64,000 nucleotides of DNA, taken from contig CAUFMG010000002.1 of the NCBI GenBank assembly GCA_959026725.1, positions 62,001 through 126,000 of the forward strand, written 5' to 3'. The notes beneath the pieces are model-generated. The model was not told where the DNA came from. It did no database searches and saw only the letters and a program-made list of their open reading frames with translations. Made by a program: the position numbers and the translations under genes. Positions 47,247 to 55,925 of the stretch are shown in pieces; position 1 is the stretch's first letter, and each line of letters begins with the position of its first letter. The stretch comes from an uncultured Collinsella sp. (GTDB lineage: Bacteria > Actinomycetota > Coriobacteriia > Coriobacteriales > Coriobacteriaceae).

Positions 47247-47955
47247 ACCAGGGTGTTCTGGCGGTAGAGGACTCAATGGCCTCGTGGCGCTTGAGCTCGC
47301 GGCGCATGGTTTGCGAGTTGAGCCAGGCTGCCTGCCAGCCACGGATGGGGTAGTGCGTCTGGTCGAGCTCAAACTGCGTATAGCCGCAGGCGTTGATGAT
47401 CGTCGTTCCACACACATGCTGACGCTCGCGCTGAAAATCACAACCGTAGCTTTGGTGCACATGCCCGTGCACCATGTAGTCGGGATTCCAGGATTCGAGT
47501 GCTGTGTTAAAGCACTCGAATCCTCGATGCGGCAGATCGTCCAGATCACCCATACCGGCGGCGGGTGCATGGGTAAGCAGAATGTCGCACCCGCCGACCA
47601 TCCTAACCTTACGCGACAGCTTACGCATGCGCTTGGACATCTCGCGTTCGGTGTACATGTTGGCGCCGTCGCGATAACGCATGGACCCGCCAAGGCCCGC
47701 AATGCGAATCCCTCGGTACGTGTACACGCTGTCCTCTACGCAGATACATCCACCCGGTGCATGACGTGCGTAGCGGTCATCGTGATTGCCGCGCACGTAG
47801 ATGAGCGGTTTGTTGATGACCGTAACCAAAAACTCAAGATAGTCCGGGTCCAGATCGCCGGCGGACAAAATCAGGTCGACTCCCTCAAAGCGTTCCTTGC
47901 GAAAGCACTCCCAAAGGCATCGTTCTTCGGTATCGGCTATGGCAAGGATTTTCAT
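47245..47955 (-). CDS. Calcineurin-like metallophosphoesterase
   Basis: A 236-residue cytoplasmic phosphoesterase of the YfcE/MJ0936 type. Metal-binding motifs are SAGDLD, VRGNHDD, LTHAP and HGHVHQ. The first motif reads ADTEERC, so the usual D-x-H carries Glu in place of His, which may alter metal preference. It overlaps the upstream BMP-family gene by four bases (ATGA), so the two are translationally coupled and likely work together. The substrate is unknown. A phosphodiester or nucleotide would fit the partner's fold, but that is inference. Confidence 0.85.
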   Translation of the reverse strand: MKILAIADTEERCLWECFRKERFEGVDLILSAGDLDPDYLEFLVTVINKPLIYVRGNHDDRYARHAPGGCICVEDSVYTYRGIRIAGLGGSMRYRDGANMYTEREMSKRMRKLSRKVRMVGGCDILLTHAPAAGMGDLDDLPHRGFECFNTALESWNPDYMVHGHVHQSYGCDFQRERQHVCGTTIINACGYTQFELDQTHYPIRGWQAAWLNSQTMRRELKRHEAIESSTARTPW

Positions 47956-49868
47956 AGGGCAGGGACTTTCGGCTCATCGTCGAGCTGCGGAATGGTGCCT
48001 ACCACGTTATCCGCCAGCCAATTCATCTCGACAATCTGCGTGCTCGGCAGCGGAGGGAAGCCTTCGATCTGTACCACGCCGTTCTGACTGTGGAGCTCGC
48101 CGCCAAAGGGGTTGATGGATCCCTCGACAATGCCGTTGCGGAGCAACTGCACGAGTTTGCGCGTCTGGTAGGGTAGGCCCGGAGCGTAACGGATGTCGAT
48201 AACGCCGGAGCTCATGCCGTACCAGTAGTTGACGGCGCGCACTTGGTTGTCATCGCTGGTCTCGTCCCACGTGCCGTGCAGAAGGCTGCGAACGATGAGC
48301 TCGTAGTAACGGCCCCAGTTCCATACCGGCATGGCGATGCCGGAAACCTTGCCATCGACCAGGCGGTGGAGTCCGTAGGCCGTAGGGTCTTCGAGCGACT
48401 TTGACATGTCAGCGCCGGTCATGACGCTCACGCCTTCGCGGCACATGGCCTCGGCAAGACCGCCGGCGGGCACATCGCCCCAGGTGAGGATAATTTGCGC
48501 GCGGGGGTCGAGCAGCGAGGCGCCGATGGCAAAGGCATTGATCTCGCTGAGCGCGCCGGATGCGAAGACCGACGCGTGGTAGCCGATGCGATGGTTGTCC
48601 GCCATGCTGGCGGCAAGGGCGCCCAGGAGGAACTTGGCCTCGTACATCTTGCCAAAGTACGAACGGACGCTTTGGTGGGGAAGGCCGATAGAGCAGTTAA
48701 GGAACCGAACCTGGGGATACTCAACGGCAGCTCTGAGTGTGTATTCCATCAGGCGGTGCGAGGTCGAGAAGATGACGTTTGCTCCATGTTTGACAGCCGT
48801 TTCCACGGCGGCGTAGAACACATCCGGATCGTGACAGTCCTCGAACGCCTCGGTGCGCACGATACCGCCAAAGTGCTCATCGAGATACTGACGCCCTTGG
48901 TCGTGCAGGCTGTCCCAGCTCGACGTCGCACAGGGGAACTCATGGATAAAGGCGATGCGCAGGGGGTTGGACGTCGAGTAGACGGTCTTGCCCATAAAGA
49001 AGTTGAGCACGCCAGAGGTGGACTTGGCGGGCGTCTCCTCCTCGTCGACGCTCGGTGCTTCGACAAGATCGACCTTGTCCTCGTCATTTTTGCCGGCAAT
49101 GACCAGCTCGCGCCAGATCTTGCACAGGCGGTTTACGACGATATCCGTCGGCGTATCCAGCAGGCGGTCCTGGTTGTACACATTGAGGTAGACGAGCATG
49201 GCGTCGGCAGGCGTAATGTCCAGGTGGTCGCCGCCTGCGCGAAGGTAGGCGCGCTTAAAGAGCAGGAAGGTGTGGCGTAGGTAGTCGACCTTTTTCTGCG
49301 GCCATTTTTCGATAAGGTTCTGACCGAGCATCTTCGCGAGCGTTTCGTAGCTTCCCTCACGCGAGAACTCGATCTCGTATAGGGGGCAGACGCGCCAAAA
49401 CGCGCAGAACTCGCCGTACACGCGGCTTTCGACGGAATCCCATGTGCCGGGGTAGAGACGGGTGACCTTGGCCGAAACCGTCGGGGCGTCTAGGAATTTG
49501 AGGACACTGACGCGTTTGTTGCCTTCTTGGACATAGAACCGATGCATGAACTCGGTGACGATGACGGGGTCGCGATAGCCCTCGGTCACCTGGATGTCGT
49601 AGAGGTTGGACCACTTGCGGGCGAACTCGGTGCTAAACGGAAGCAGGGGCATAAAGTTACACGAAAAGGCGGACTGACGGCCCTTGGTGACCGTGCCGAC
49701 GACCATTTCGAGCGGAATATCCCGCAGGCCGACATTCTCTCGCTGACCTAAGGGGAGCTGAGCAACCAAGCTATCGAGGTCCGTAAGGTATGGATGCTCG
49801 CTTTGGCTAATGGCGCGTCGACGTCCTTGCTCGCCGCGCTTGCGTGCTTGACGATAGGCCTCTTCCAT
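47952..49868 (-). CDS. Cytoplasmic BMP-family ligand-binding protein with a ParB-like N-terminal region
   Basis: A 638-residue protein with two parts. Residues about 1-290 begin with a basic segment and contain a ParB/sulfiredoxin-like motif: DPVIVTEFMHRFYVQEGNKR, then VSVLKFLDAPTVSAKV. Residues about 300-638 form a BMP/PnrA-type nucleoside-binding lobe pair: RIAFIHEFP, VIFSTSHRLMEYTLRA, FLLGALAASM and ILTWGDVPAGG. BMP proteins are normally lipoproteins that feed purine-nucleoside transporters, yet this one has no signal peptide or lipobox. It should sense or carry a ligand inside the cell, as proposed for Bacillus Med. It is coupled to a metallophosphoesterase. The function is not established. 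Confidence 0.72.
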   Translation of the reverse strand: MEEAYRQARKRGEQGRRRAISQSEHPYLTDLDSLVAQLPLGQRENVGLRDIPLEMVVGTVTKGRQSAFSCNFMPLLPFSTEFARKWSNLYDIQVTEGYRDPVIVTEFMHRFYVQEGNKRVSVLKFLDAPTVSAKVTRLYPGTWDSVESRVYGEFCAFWRVCPLYEIEFSREGSYETLAKMLGQNLIEKWPQKKVDYLRHTFLLFKRAYLRAGGDHLDITPADAMLVYLNVYNQDRLLDTPTDIVVNRLCKIWRELVIAGKNDEDKVDLVEAPSVDEEETPAKSTSGVLNFFMGKTVYSTSNPLRIAFIHEFPCATSSWDSLHDQGRQYLDEHFGGIVRTEAFEDCHDPDVFYAAVETAVKHGANVIFSTSHRLMEYTLRAAVEYPQVRFLNCSIGLPHQSVRSYFGKMYEAKFLLGALAASMADNHRIGYHASVFASGALSEINAFAIGASLLDPRAQIILTWGDVPAGGLAEAMCREGVSVMTGADMSKSLEDPTAYGLHRLVDGKVSGIAMPVWNWGRYYELIVRSLLHGTWDETSDDNQVRAVNYWYGMSSGVIDIRYAPGLPYQTRKLVQLLRNGIVEGSINPFGGELHSQNGVVQIEGFPPLPSTQIVEMNWLADNVVGTIPQLDDEPKVPAL

Positions 49869-49923
49869 AATGTTGCTCCCTTAGTCGTTTAAACAACTAT
49901 ATGAACCATGGTACCACGAATGA

Positions 49924-49962
49924 AAACCACTACAAAGATGCCTGACCCCTTTGCGGTGGTTT
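49924..49962 (-). repeat. Stop-codon-linked palindrome, copy D (GGGACAG family)
   Basis: aaaccactacaaag (49924-49937) and ctttgcggtggttt (49949-49962) match over 12 of 14 bases. Read with the gene, the centre is ggggtcaggcat. Two bases overlap the TAA stop of mscS. Confidence 0.75.
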
Positions 49963-50728
49963 AGGCGATGATGGGGGCGATGGCGCGGATGCAGGCGTCG
50001 GCAGCGGTGAAAGTGGTGCTGTCGTCGCTGACGATAAAGATGATCTTTCCTTTGATGCCAAAGTCGCCGATTTCGCTAAAGAGCACGTAGGGCTCTTTGT
50101 CAAAGCCCGAGATGGGCGAGACGGCCGTTTTGGTTGCGCTCGTGAGCTCGTCTGCCAGCGCGTCAAGGGAAGCCCACTTAGACGTGTCCTTTACGGCAAC
50201 GGGCACGGCCACGCGTCCAAAGGGCATCAAATGCACGAGCGTGTTCTTGGAGATGTTGGAGTTGGGCACAATGATGGTCTGTCCACAGGCATCCTCAATC
50301 GTTGTATGGCGCCAAGTGATGTCTTGGACCACGCCCGACACACCGCCGACCTCGATATTGTCGCCGGGCTTGATGATGCCCATAAAGGTCACTTGCATGC
50401 CGCCGATAAGGTTAGAGAGCGTGTCCTGGAAACCCAGGGAGATGGCGATGCCGCCGACGCCAAGAGCTGCGACGAGGGCGTTTGCATTAATGCCAAAACA
50501 GTTGTCGAGGATAAAGCTGCCGCCGATCATCCAGATGACGGCGCGCGCGATGTTGATGAAGATACTCGATGCCGGTAGCGGGTTATCGTCTCGGTTAAGC
50601 AGATGGTTCAGGGTCTTGGATACGACCTTGGCGGCGACGGCGGTGCCTATCGCCAAGATGACGGCCCAGATGATGTTGTGGACCCACCGTTGCTCAAAGA
50701 AATGAAGAATCGGCTCAAACAATTCCAT
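49961..50728 (-). CDS. mscS: MscS-family mechanosensitive ion channel
   Basis: A small-conductance channel that opens under membrane tension. The 255-residue protein has three N-terminal helices. The third contains the pore pattern GVGGIAISLGFQD, followed by the beta domain (IKPGDNIEVGGVSGVV and TIIVPNSNISKNT). The start at 50728 is fixed by AGGAGG nine bases upstream. Its stop codon lies in a palindromic element. Confidence 0.92.
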   Translation of the reverse strand: MELFEPILHFFEQRWVHNIIWAVILAIGTAVAAKVVSKTLNHLLNRDDNPLPASSIFINIARAVIWMIGGSFILDNCFGINANALVAALGVGGIAISLGFQDTLSNLIGGMQVTFMGIIKPGDNIEVGGVSGVVQDITWRHTTIEDACGQTIIVPNSNISKNTLVHLMPFGRVAVPVAVKDTSKWASLDALADELTSATKTAVSPISGFDKEPYVLFSEIGDFGIKGKIIFIVSDDSTTFTAADACIRAIAPIIA

Positions 50729-50772
50729 GTAGGGAAAACCTCCTAATGATCGTCCAACCATGATACCCACCA

Positions 50773-50805
50773 AGAAGCCCGTCCGATCACATCGGACGGG
50801 CTTCT
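50773..50805. terminator. 15-bp perfect hairpin between the 5'-nucleotidase and mscS genes
   Basis: agaagcccgtccgat (50773-50787) and its complement (50791-50805) enclose cac. It lies past the minus-strand nucleotidase stop. The T-run is weak, so termination is inferred from position and stability. Confidence 0.7.
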
Positions 50806-50856
50806 GTGCTCGATATAAGGTTTACGCGGCGGGGCTGCAAGGCCCGGCGGTGTAGC

Positions 50857-52872
50857 TTAGCGTCGACGCTTCCAGATAATGCCGAGGATGATGACGATGA
50901 TGCCGCCGATAAGGCACGCGCCAACTACTGCCAGCGTGTGGTCTCCCGTTGCGGCGAGCTTACCGGTCGTCTTCTTGGTGATGACCTTCGTGGTCATCGT
51001 GTCCGTCTTAGGCGAGGGCTTAGGCGTCGGGGCCGGTGTGGGCGTGGGGTCCACGGCAGCGGAGCCAAAGCTGATGGTGCCGGCGAGCCCGGCCATCTTG
51101 CTCTCCCAGCCGTTCTGCCCGATCAGCGCCCTCAGCGCCGCCTCGCACGTGCCCCACTCGGTGTACTTGGTGGCGTGTGCAAAGGTGGGAAAGTCGGTCG
51201 TGTTGGTGATGATGTAGTTGTTGGTGGCGACGGTATAGGTCTTGGCGGGGTCGAGCGTGCTGCCGTCTTTGGTGAGTGTGGCACTCACAATGCGCTTGCC
51301 CTCGGGCTGTGTCCAATCAATCGTCACGTTGATGCCGCCAAAGGAGAGAACGCTGCCAGAGTCATCGCGCCACTTGTACTTGTCTTGCGCCTCCTGCTCG
51401 GTGTGACCGGCCGCCACATAAGCCTGCTGAAGCTCGTAGCTGTCGTTGCACTCGTCGCTGATCTGCAGTGAGTGCTCGAGCGCTGTCAGGAAGTCCGCGC
51501 CGGTCATGGTCCAGGTCTCCACGGTGTTGCCGTAGGGCGAGATAGCGATGACGTTGCCGGCAGTCACATCGCCCGCAGCGATGCCGCCGCGGATGCCACC
51601 CGCGTTCTCGATGGCAAGGTCTGCGCCCGTCAGGGCAAGATAGGAGCCGCAAATCACGTGGCCGATGGTCTGGGCCTTGGTGGTATCGCCCTCCTTGCTG
51701 GGGCGGAAATCGGTGGTGCGCACCATTTCCCAACCATGCGTGCCTGCGGCGTCCTCGCCGTAGAAATAGTTGGTGGTGGATGTGCCGAGCACCTTGTTCG
51801 ATTCGTTTTCAAAGTCCTCGTCGAGCGGCTTGATCTTGTTGCGGACGGCTTCAAGGCGGCTTTGGTAGTCGTCGGGGTCTGCCAAAAGGTCGTTGACGTT
51901 CTTGGCGGTGTAGAGCTTCTCGTCGCTACCGTCTGCAGGGACCGTGACCGTGTCATCGTCGGTCGTCTCGGTGTCATTCGTGTTGTACTTGTACGGAATG
52001 GAAAGCAGCCCCACCTCGGCAAAGGCGCTGCCTGCCTCGACAACGTGGATCGTCTTGCCGTCGGCTCCCGTCACCTTCTCGTTAAGGTTGATGTGCTCGT
52101 GGCCTGCGATAAGGGCATCGACGCCACGGAGTCGCGTGGCAAAGGTCTTGGCGTCGAGCGTGTGCGCGATACACACAACAACATCGCAGCCCTCCTTGCG
52201 CAGCTGCTCTGCCTCGGTATTGATGGCGTTCGCGGCACTCGAGAAGCTGGTGCCCGCGACCAGGTCCGCGCGCAGCGAGGAACCTAGCGACTCATCCATG
52301 GCACCCACGACGCCGACCTTGATTTTGTAGTCGAATGTGGAGTGATCCTCGGTATCCTCCCAGGTGCGATCGAGCGTCTTCGTGATGCTCGAGCTCCATA
52401 CGCCGCTCGTGGACTTCGCGTTCGCGCAGAGCATGGCGAAGGGCGTGCCGGTGGTGCTGTAGCCGGTCATGGTGCGGAGTTTGTCTGCGCCGTAGCTCCA
52501 GTCGTGGTTGCCCGGCGTGGTCGCGTCGTAGCCGTCTACATAGAAGGTGTCCATGAGCTCGGCGATGCTCTTGCCCTCGCTCATGGTGGCGAAGGACTGC
52601 CCGTGGAAGGTGTCGCCCGCATCGAGCAAAAGATCGGGGGCGCTGTTTTGGGCGCTATAGAGAACCGCCAGCCCATCAAAGCCCACAGTGCCGGTGCCCT
52701 TGCTTGCGTTGTAGCTGTACTTGTAGCTGCCGTGGATGTCGTTGGTGTGCATGACGGCCACGGAGCCGTCAATGGCGGCGGGCAGGTTCCCCGCGAAAGC
52801 GAGGCTTGGGATGCCTGCGAGCGCGCCGGCAAACAACGCGGCGGCTAACGCAAGGCGGGGGAGTCTTTTCAT
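50857..52872 (-). CDS. Cell-surface 5'-nucleotidase / bifunctional UshA-type phosphoesterase
   Basis: A 671-residue exported enzyme likely to dephosphorylate nucleotides outside the cell. A signal peptide (KRLPRLALAAALFAGALAG, cleavage after AFA) is followed by the metallophosphatase domain with HTNDIHG, DAGDTFHG, PGNHDW and AGHEH. The 5'-nucleotidase C-terminal domain follows (NAGGIRGGI, VIAISPYGNTV). The end is a Pro/Thr/Lys-rich wall spacer, then the sorting signal LAATGD, a hydrophobic helix and KRRR. This is an LPXTG variant, so sortase anchoring is expected. No sortase gene is in the window. Confidence 0.92.
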   Translation of the reverse strand: MKRLPRLALAAALFAGALAGIPSLAFAGNLPAAIDGSVAVMHTNDIHGSYKYSYNASKGTGTVGFDGLAVLYSAQNSAPDLLLDAGDTFHGQSFATMSEGKSIAELMDTFYVDGYDATTPGNHDWSYGADKLRTMTGYSTTGTPFAMLCANAKSTSGVWSSSITKTLDRTWEDTEDHSTFDYKIKVGVVGAMDESLGSSLRADLVAGTSFSSAANAINTEAEQLRKEGCDVVVCIAHTLDAKTFATRLRGVDALIAGHEHINLNEKVTGADGKTIHVVEAGSAFAEVGLLSIPYKYNTNDTETTDDDTVTVPADGSDEKLYTAKNVNDLLADPDDYQSRLEAVRNKIKPLDEDFENESNKVLGTSTTNYFYGEDAAGTHGWEMVRTTDFRPSKEGDTTKAQTIGHVICGSYLALTGADLAIENAGGIRGGIAAGDVTAGNVIAISPYGNTVETWTMTGADFLTALEHSLQISDECNDSYELQQAYVAAGHTEQEAQDKYKWRDDSGSVLSFGGINVTIDWTQPEGKRIVSATLTKDGSTLDPAKTYTVATNNYIITNTTDFPTFAHATKYTEWGTCEAALRALIGQNGWESKMAGLAGTISFGSAAVDPTPTPAPTPKPSPKTDTMTTKVITKKTTGKLAATGDHTLAVVGACLIGGIIVIILGIIWKRRR

Positions 52873-52936
52873 GGCAGTTTCCTTAGTCCTTAGCCAGAAT
52901 GTCTGGTTGAATATCGGATTATCGACATAATATGCG

Positions 52937-52976
52937 AAAACCGCCGCAAGGGCGCCTGTCCCTTAGCGGCGGTTTT
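52937..52976 (-). terminator. Hairpin downstream of the ABC ATPase gene
   Basis: aaaaccgccgc (52937-52947) and gcggcggtttt (52966-52976) form a stem with an inner aaggg/ccctt. On the minus strand it contains taagggacagg, another GGGACAG core, and ends in four T. It lies 8 bases beyond repeat copy B. Confidence 0.8.
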
Positions 52977-52984
52977 GACGTTTG

Positions 52985-53030
52985 CGCAGATAAAACCTGC
53001 CAAAATAAACCTGTCCCTTTTTGGCAGGTT
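52985..53030 (-). repeat. Stop-codon-linked palindrome, copy B (GGGACAG family)
   Basis: This is the inverted copy of 14022-14067, identical over 46 bases. Arms lie at 52994-53005 and 53019-53030. The right arm abuts the TAA stop (53031-53033) of the minus-strand ATPase gene. Confidence 0.9.
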
Positions 53031-53825
53031 TTAGCTCAGCAGCATGCGGTCGTTGGCGAGCTCGCCGCCCGAGACCTCCTCGAACTTCTGCAGCAGGTCG
53101 GCTACGGTGAGCGACTTCTTCTCATCGCCCGCCACGTCGTAGATCACGTGGCCTTCGTGCATCATGATCAGACGGTTGCCCAGACGGATAGCGTCGTTCA
53201 TGTTATGCGTGACCATGAGCGTGGTGAGGTGGTTCTCGTCGACGATCTCCTCGGTCAGATTGAGCACCTTAGAGGCCGTCTTGGGGTCGAGGGCCGCGGT
53301 GTGCTCGTCGAGCAGCAGCAGGCGTGGCTTGGTGAGCGTGGCCATGAGCAGGGTGAGTGCCTGGCGCTGGCCGCCCGAGAGCAGGCCGACCTTGGCGTTG
53401 AGACGCGTGTCCAGACCAAGGTCCAGGCGCTTGAGCAGCTCAACGTACTCATCTTTCTCGGCCTTGGTGACGCCCCACGAAAGGCCGCGACGCTGGCCGC
53501 GACGCTTGGCGAGGGCCAGGTTCTCGGCGATTTGCATGTCGGCAGCGGTACCGCGCATGGGGTCCTGAAACACGCGGCCCAGGTACTTGGCGCGCTGCGA
53601 CTCGCTCAGGCGCGAGATGTCGGTGCCGTCGAGCTCAATAACGCCCGAACCGAGCGGGTACACGCCGGCGATCATGTTGAGCAGCGTGGACTTGCCGGCG
53701 CCATTGCCGCCGATCACGGTTACAAAGTCGCCGTCATTCAGGGTGAGGTCGACGCCGGTGAGCGCGCGCTTCTCGGTGACGGTGCCCTTGTTAAAGGTCT
53801 TCTTGACGTGCGAGAGCTTAAGCAT
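53031..53825 (-). CDS. ABC transporter ATP-binding protein (TrpXYZ/YtrB-like importer)
   Basis: The ATPase of a binding-protein-dependent transporter, 264 residues. Walker A is GGNGAGKST, the signature is LSGGQRQAL, Walker B is LLLLDEHTAALD, and the switch His is in VTHNM. The start codon overlaps the permease stop (the ATG lies in the last bases of the permease gene). An alternative ATG nine bases earlier is possible. Its stop abuts a repeated palindrome. Confidence 0.92.
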   Translation of the reverse strand: MLKLSHVKKTFNKGTVTEKRALTGVDLTLNDGDFVTVIGGNGAGKSTLLNMIAGVYPLGSGVIELDGTDISRLSESQRAKYLGRVFQDPMRGTAADMQIAENLALAKRRGQRRGLSWGVTKAEKDEYVELLKRLDLGLDTRLNAKVGLLSGGQRQALTLLMATLTKPRLLLLDEHTAALDPKTASKVLNLTEEIVDENHLTTLMVTHNMNDAIRLGNRLIMMHEGHVIYDVAGDEKKSLTVADLLQKFEEVSGGELANDRMLLS

Positions 53826-54741
53826 CTGCCTCATCCCCCTTCGTGTAGGAGCTGCGGAGCTTATAGCGCTCCCAAACCACGGGCACGCACAGGGCCACGG
53901 CGACGATCACAGCGGAGAGCAACTTCATGTCGTTGGCGTCCATGCCCAACTGCAGCACGATGGCGCGGATAAGGAAGTACACCACGGAGCCAAAGACGGC
54001 GGAGGCAAGACGGACGCTAAACTGCGTGAGGCCGCCGGGCAGCAGACGGCCGAGCACCTCACCGATAACAATGGCGGCAAGACCGATAACGATGGCACCG
54101 GTGCCCATACCAATGTCGGCATACTTCTGGCTCTGGCAGATGAGCGCGCCCGAAAGGCCGATGAGGGCGTTGGAGAGCACGAGGGCGATCATCTTGGTGG
54201 AGTTGGTGTTGACGCCCAGAGCGCGGATCATGTACTCGTTGTTGCCGGTGGCGCGCAGCGCCGAGCCGATCTCGGTGCCAAAGAACCAATACAGGATGGC
54301 AACGATAGCCACGGCGAGCAGGATGCCCAAGATGATGGCAACGGTGGACTGCGGCAGACCCGTCATGTTGCTGACGGCCGAGAACACGGTGCCCTTGGCA
54401 AGAATGGGCGTATTGGACTTGCCCATGATGCGCAGGTTGATGGACCACAGGCTGATCTGGGTGAGGATTCCGGCGAGGATCGCGGGAATCTCGAAGACGG
54501 TGGTCAAAATGCCCGTGACGGCGCCCGCGATGGCGCCGGCGCACATGCCGGCCAGCACGGCGAGCAGCGGGTCGACGTTGTTATTGACGATGAGCACAGC
54601 GCAGACGCAGCCGCCGAGGGCAAAGCTGCCGTCGCAGGTCATATCGGGAATGTCGAGCAGGCGGAACGTGATAAACACGCCAAGCACCATAATGCCCCAG
54701 AGGACGCCCTGCGAAACGGCGCCCTGCAATGCAATGAGCAT
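53818..54741 (-). CDS. ABC transporter permease
   Basis: A 307-residue membrane protein with about eight or nine helices, of the branched-chain/TrpY-like permease class. The N-terminal segment LWGIMVLGVFITFRLLDIPDMT and the Gly-rich GAIAGAVTGIL are typical. The gene order is binding protein, permease, ATPase on the minus strand. The substrate is unproven; relatives with this gene order are annotated as tryptophan or tyrosine importers. Confidence 0.9.
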   Translation of the reverse strand: MLIALQGAVSQGVLWGIMVLGVFITFRLLDIPDMTCDGSFALGGCVCAVLIVNNNVDPLLAVLAGMCAGAIAGAVTGILTTVFEIPAILAGILTQISLWSINLRIMGKSNTPILAKGTVFSAVSNMTGLPQSTVAIILGILLAVAIVAILYWFFGTEIGSALRATGNNEYMIRALGVNTNSTKMIALVLSNALIGLSGALICQSQKYADIGMGTGAIVIGLAAIVIGEVLGRLLPGGLTQFSVRLASAVFGSVVYFLIRAIVLQLGMDANDMKLLSAVIVAVALCVPVVWERYKLRSSYTKGDEADA

Positions 54742-54843
54742 GCTTCATACCTCCTAGGATAGGGTGGACACGTGATTCACCATAATAGCGGTAACAATGC
54801 ATAGAAGAGCTGCGGACAGACGTTTTGTTTTACCTGAAACAAG

Positions 54844-54877
54844 CAGGGCGGACGCCGGTCTACAGCGCCCGCCCCTG
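54844..54877 (-). terminator. Hairpin between the binding-protein and permease genes
   Basis: cagggcggacgc (54844-54855) pairs imperfectly with gcgcccgcccctg. It probably lets the binding protein be made in excess over the membrane parts. The rest of 54742-54944 shows nothing else. Confidence 0.6.
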
Positions 54878-54944
54878 TGGCTCAGATATTGAATAGCGCG
54901 GCTAAAGCGCGAGCACGGGCTCTAGACGCATGCCGCGTATGGCA

Positions 54945-55925
54945 TTACGCGTCCAGAGCGGAAAGGTCGATGCCCAGGGCCTCGGCCATCTCGTCATTCT
55001 TGACGACGACCAGGTCCTTGCTCGAGAGGTGCTTGATTGGCATGTCTTCGGGCTTGGCCTCGCCCTTCAGGATCTTAACGGCCATCTCGCCCGCGGCGTA
55101 GCCCAGGTCCTCATAGTTGATGGAGAGGGTGAACAGACCGCCGGCCTTGCACATGCCCTCCTCGCCGGTAACGAAGGGGAGCTTGTTCTCCTTGCAGATC
55201 TGACCGACCTGCGAGGCACCCGCGGCGATGGTGTTGTCGGTGGGGGAGTAGAGCGCGTCGACCTTGCCCACGGCAGACTCGACGACGGACTGAATCTCGT
55301 TGGAGCTCGAGACGGTGAAGTCAGTGTACTGGAGGCCAAGCTTGTCGAGTTCCTTCTTGGCGGCCTTGATTTGGACGTCGGAGTTGGACTCGGCGGTGCA
55401 GTAGAGCAGGCCGACCTTCTTTACGTCGGGCAGGACCTTCTGCATCATCTCGAGTTGCTCGGCGACCGGGGTAAGGTCGGAGGCGCCGGTGACGTTGGTG
55501 CCGGGCTTGTCGTTGTCCTGGACCAGGCCGGAGGCGGCGTAGTCGGTGATGGCGCAGCCCACGATGGGGATATCCGCCGTGGCACCGGCAGCAGCCTGTG
55601 CGGCGGGCGTGGCGATGGCGTAGATCAGGTCGACGCCATCGCCCACGAACTTGTCGGCGATGGACTTACACGTGGACTGGTCGTTCTGGGCGTTCTTCTG
55701 GTCGATCTTGACCTTAAGGCCGCTTTTCTTGATGGCCTTGACAAAGCCGTCGTTGGCGGCATCGAGTGCGGAGTGCTCGGTGAGCTGCAGAACGCCGATG
55801 GTGTAGTCGGAACCGGCGGCAGCAGAGCCGGAACCAGAGTTGCCGCCGCATCCGGCGAGCGGGGCGAGCGCGAGCAGGCCGGCGGAAACCAGAAGGCTCC
55901 TGCGGCTGATGGTGATGTCCTTCAT
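54945..55925 (-). CDS. ABC transporter substrate-binding lipoprotein (TrpX-like)
   Basis: A 326-residue extracellular binding protein of the ABC_sub_bind family. Its N-terminus has a twin-arginine motif (ISRRSLLVS) ahead of a lipobox (LAGC), suggesting Tat-dependent export and lipid anchoring. The body has GVLQLTEHSALDAANDGF at the start of lobe 1 and ALYSPTDNTIAAGA in lobe 2. The start at 55925 has GGGGGT upstream. It is the first gene of the transporter operon. Ligand specificity (aromatic amino acids in named relatives) is inference. Confidence 0.88.
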   Translation of the reverse strand: MKDITISRRSLLVSAGLLALAPLAGCGGNSGSGSAAAGSDYTIGVLQLTEHSALDAANDGFVKAIKKSGLKVKIDQKNAQNDQSTCKSIADKFVGDGVDLIYAIATPAAQAAAGATADIPIVGCAITDYAASGLVQDNDKPGTNVTGASDLTPVAEQLEMMQKVLPDVKKVGLLYCTAESNSDVQIKAAKKELDKLGLQYTDFTVSSSNEIQSVVESAVGKVDALYSPTDNTIAAGASQVGQICKENKLPFVTGEEGMCKAGGLFTLSINYEDLGYAAGEMAVKILKGEAKPEDMPIKHLSSKDLVVVKNDEMAEALGIDLSALDA

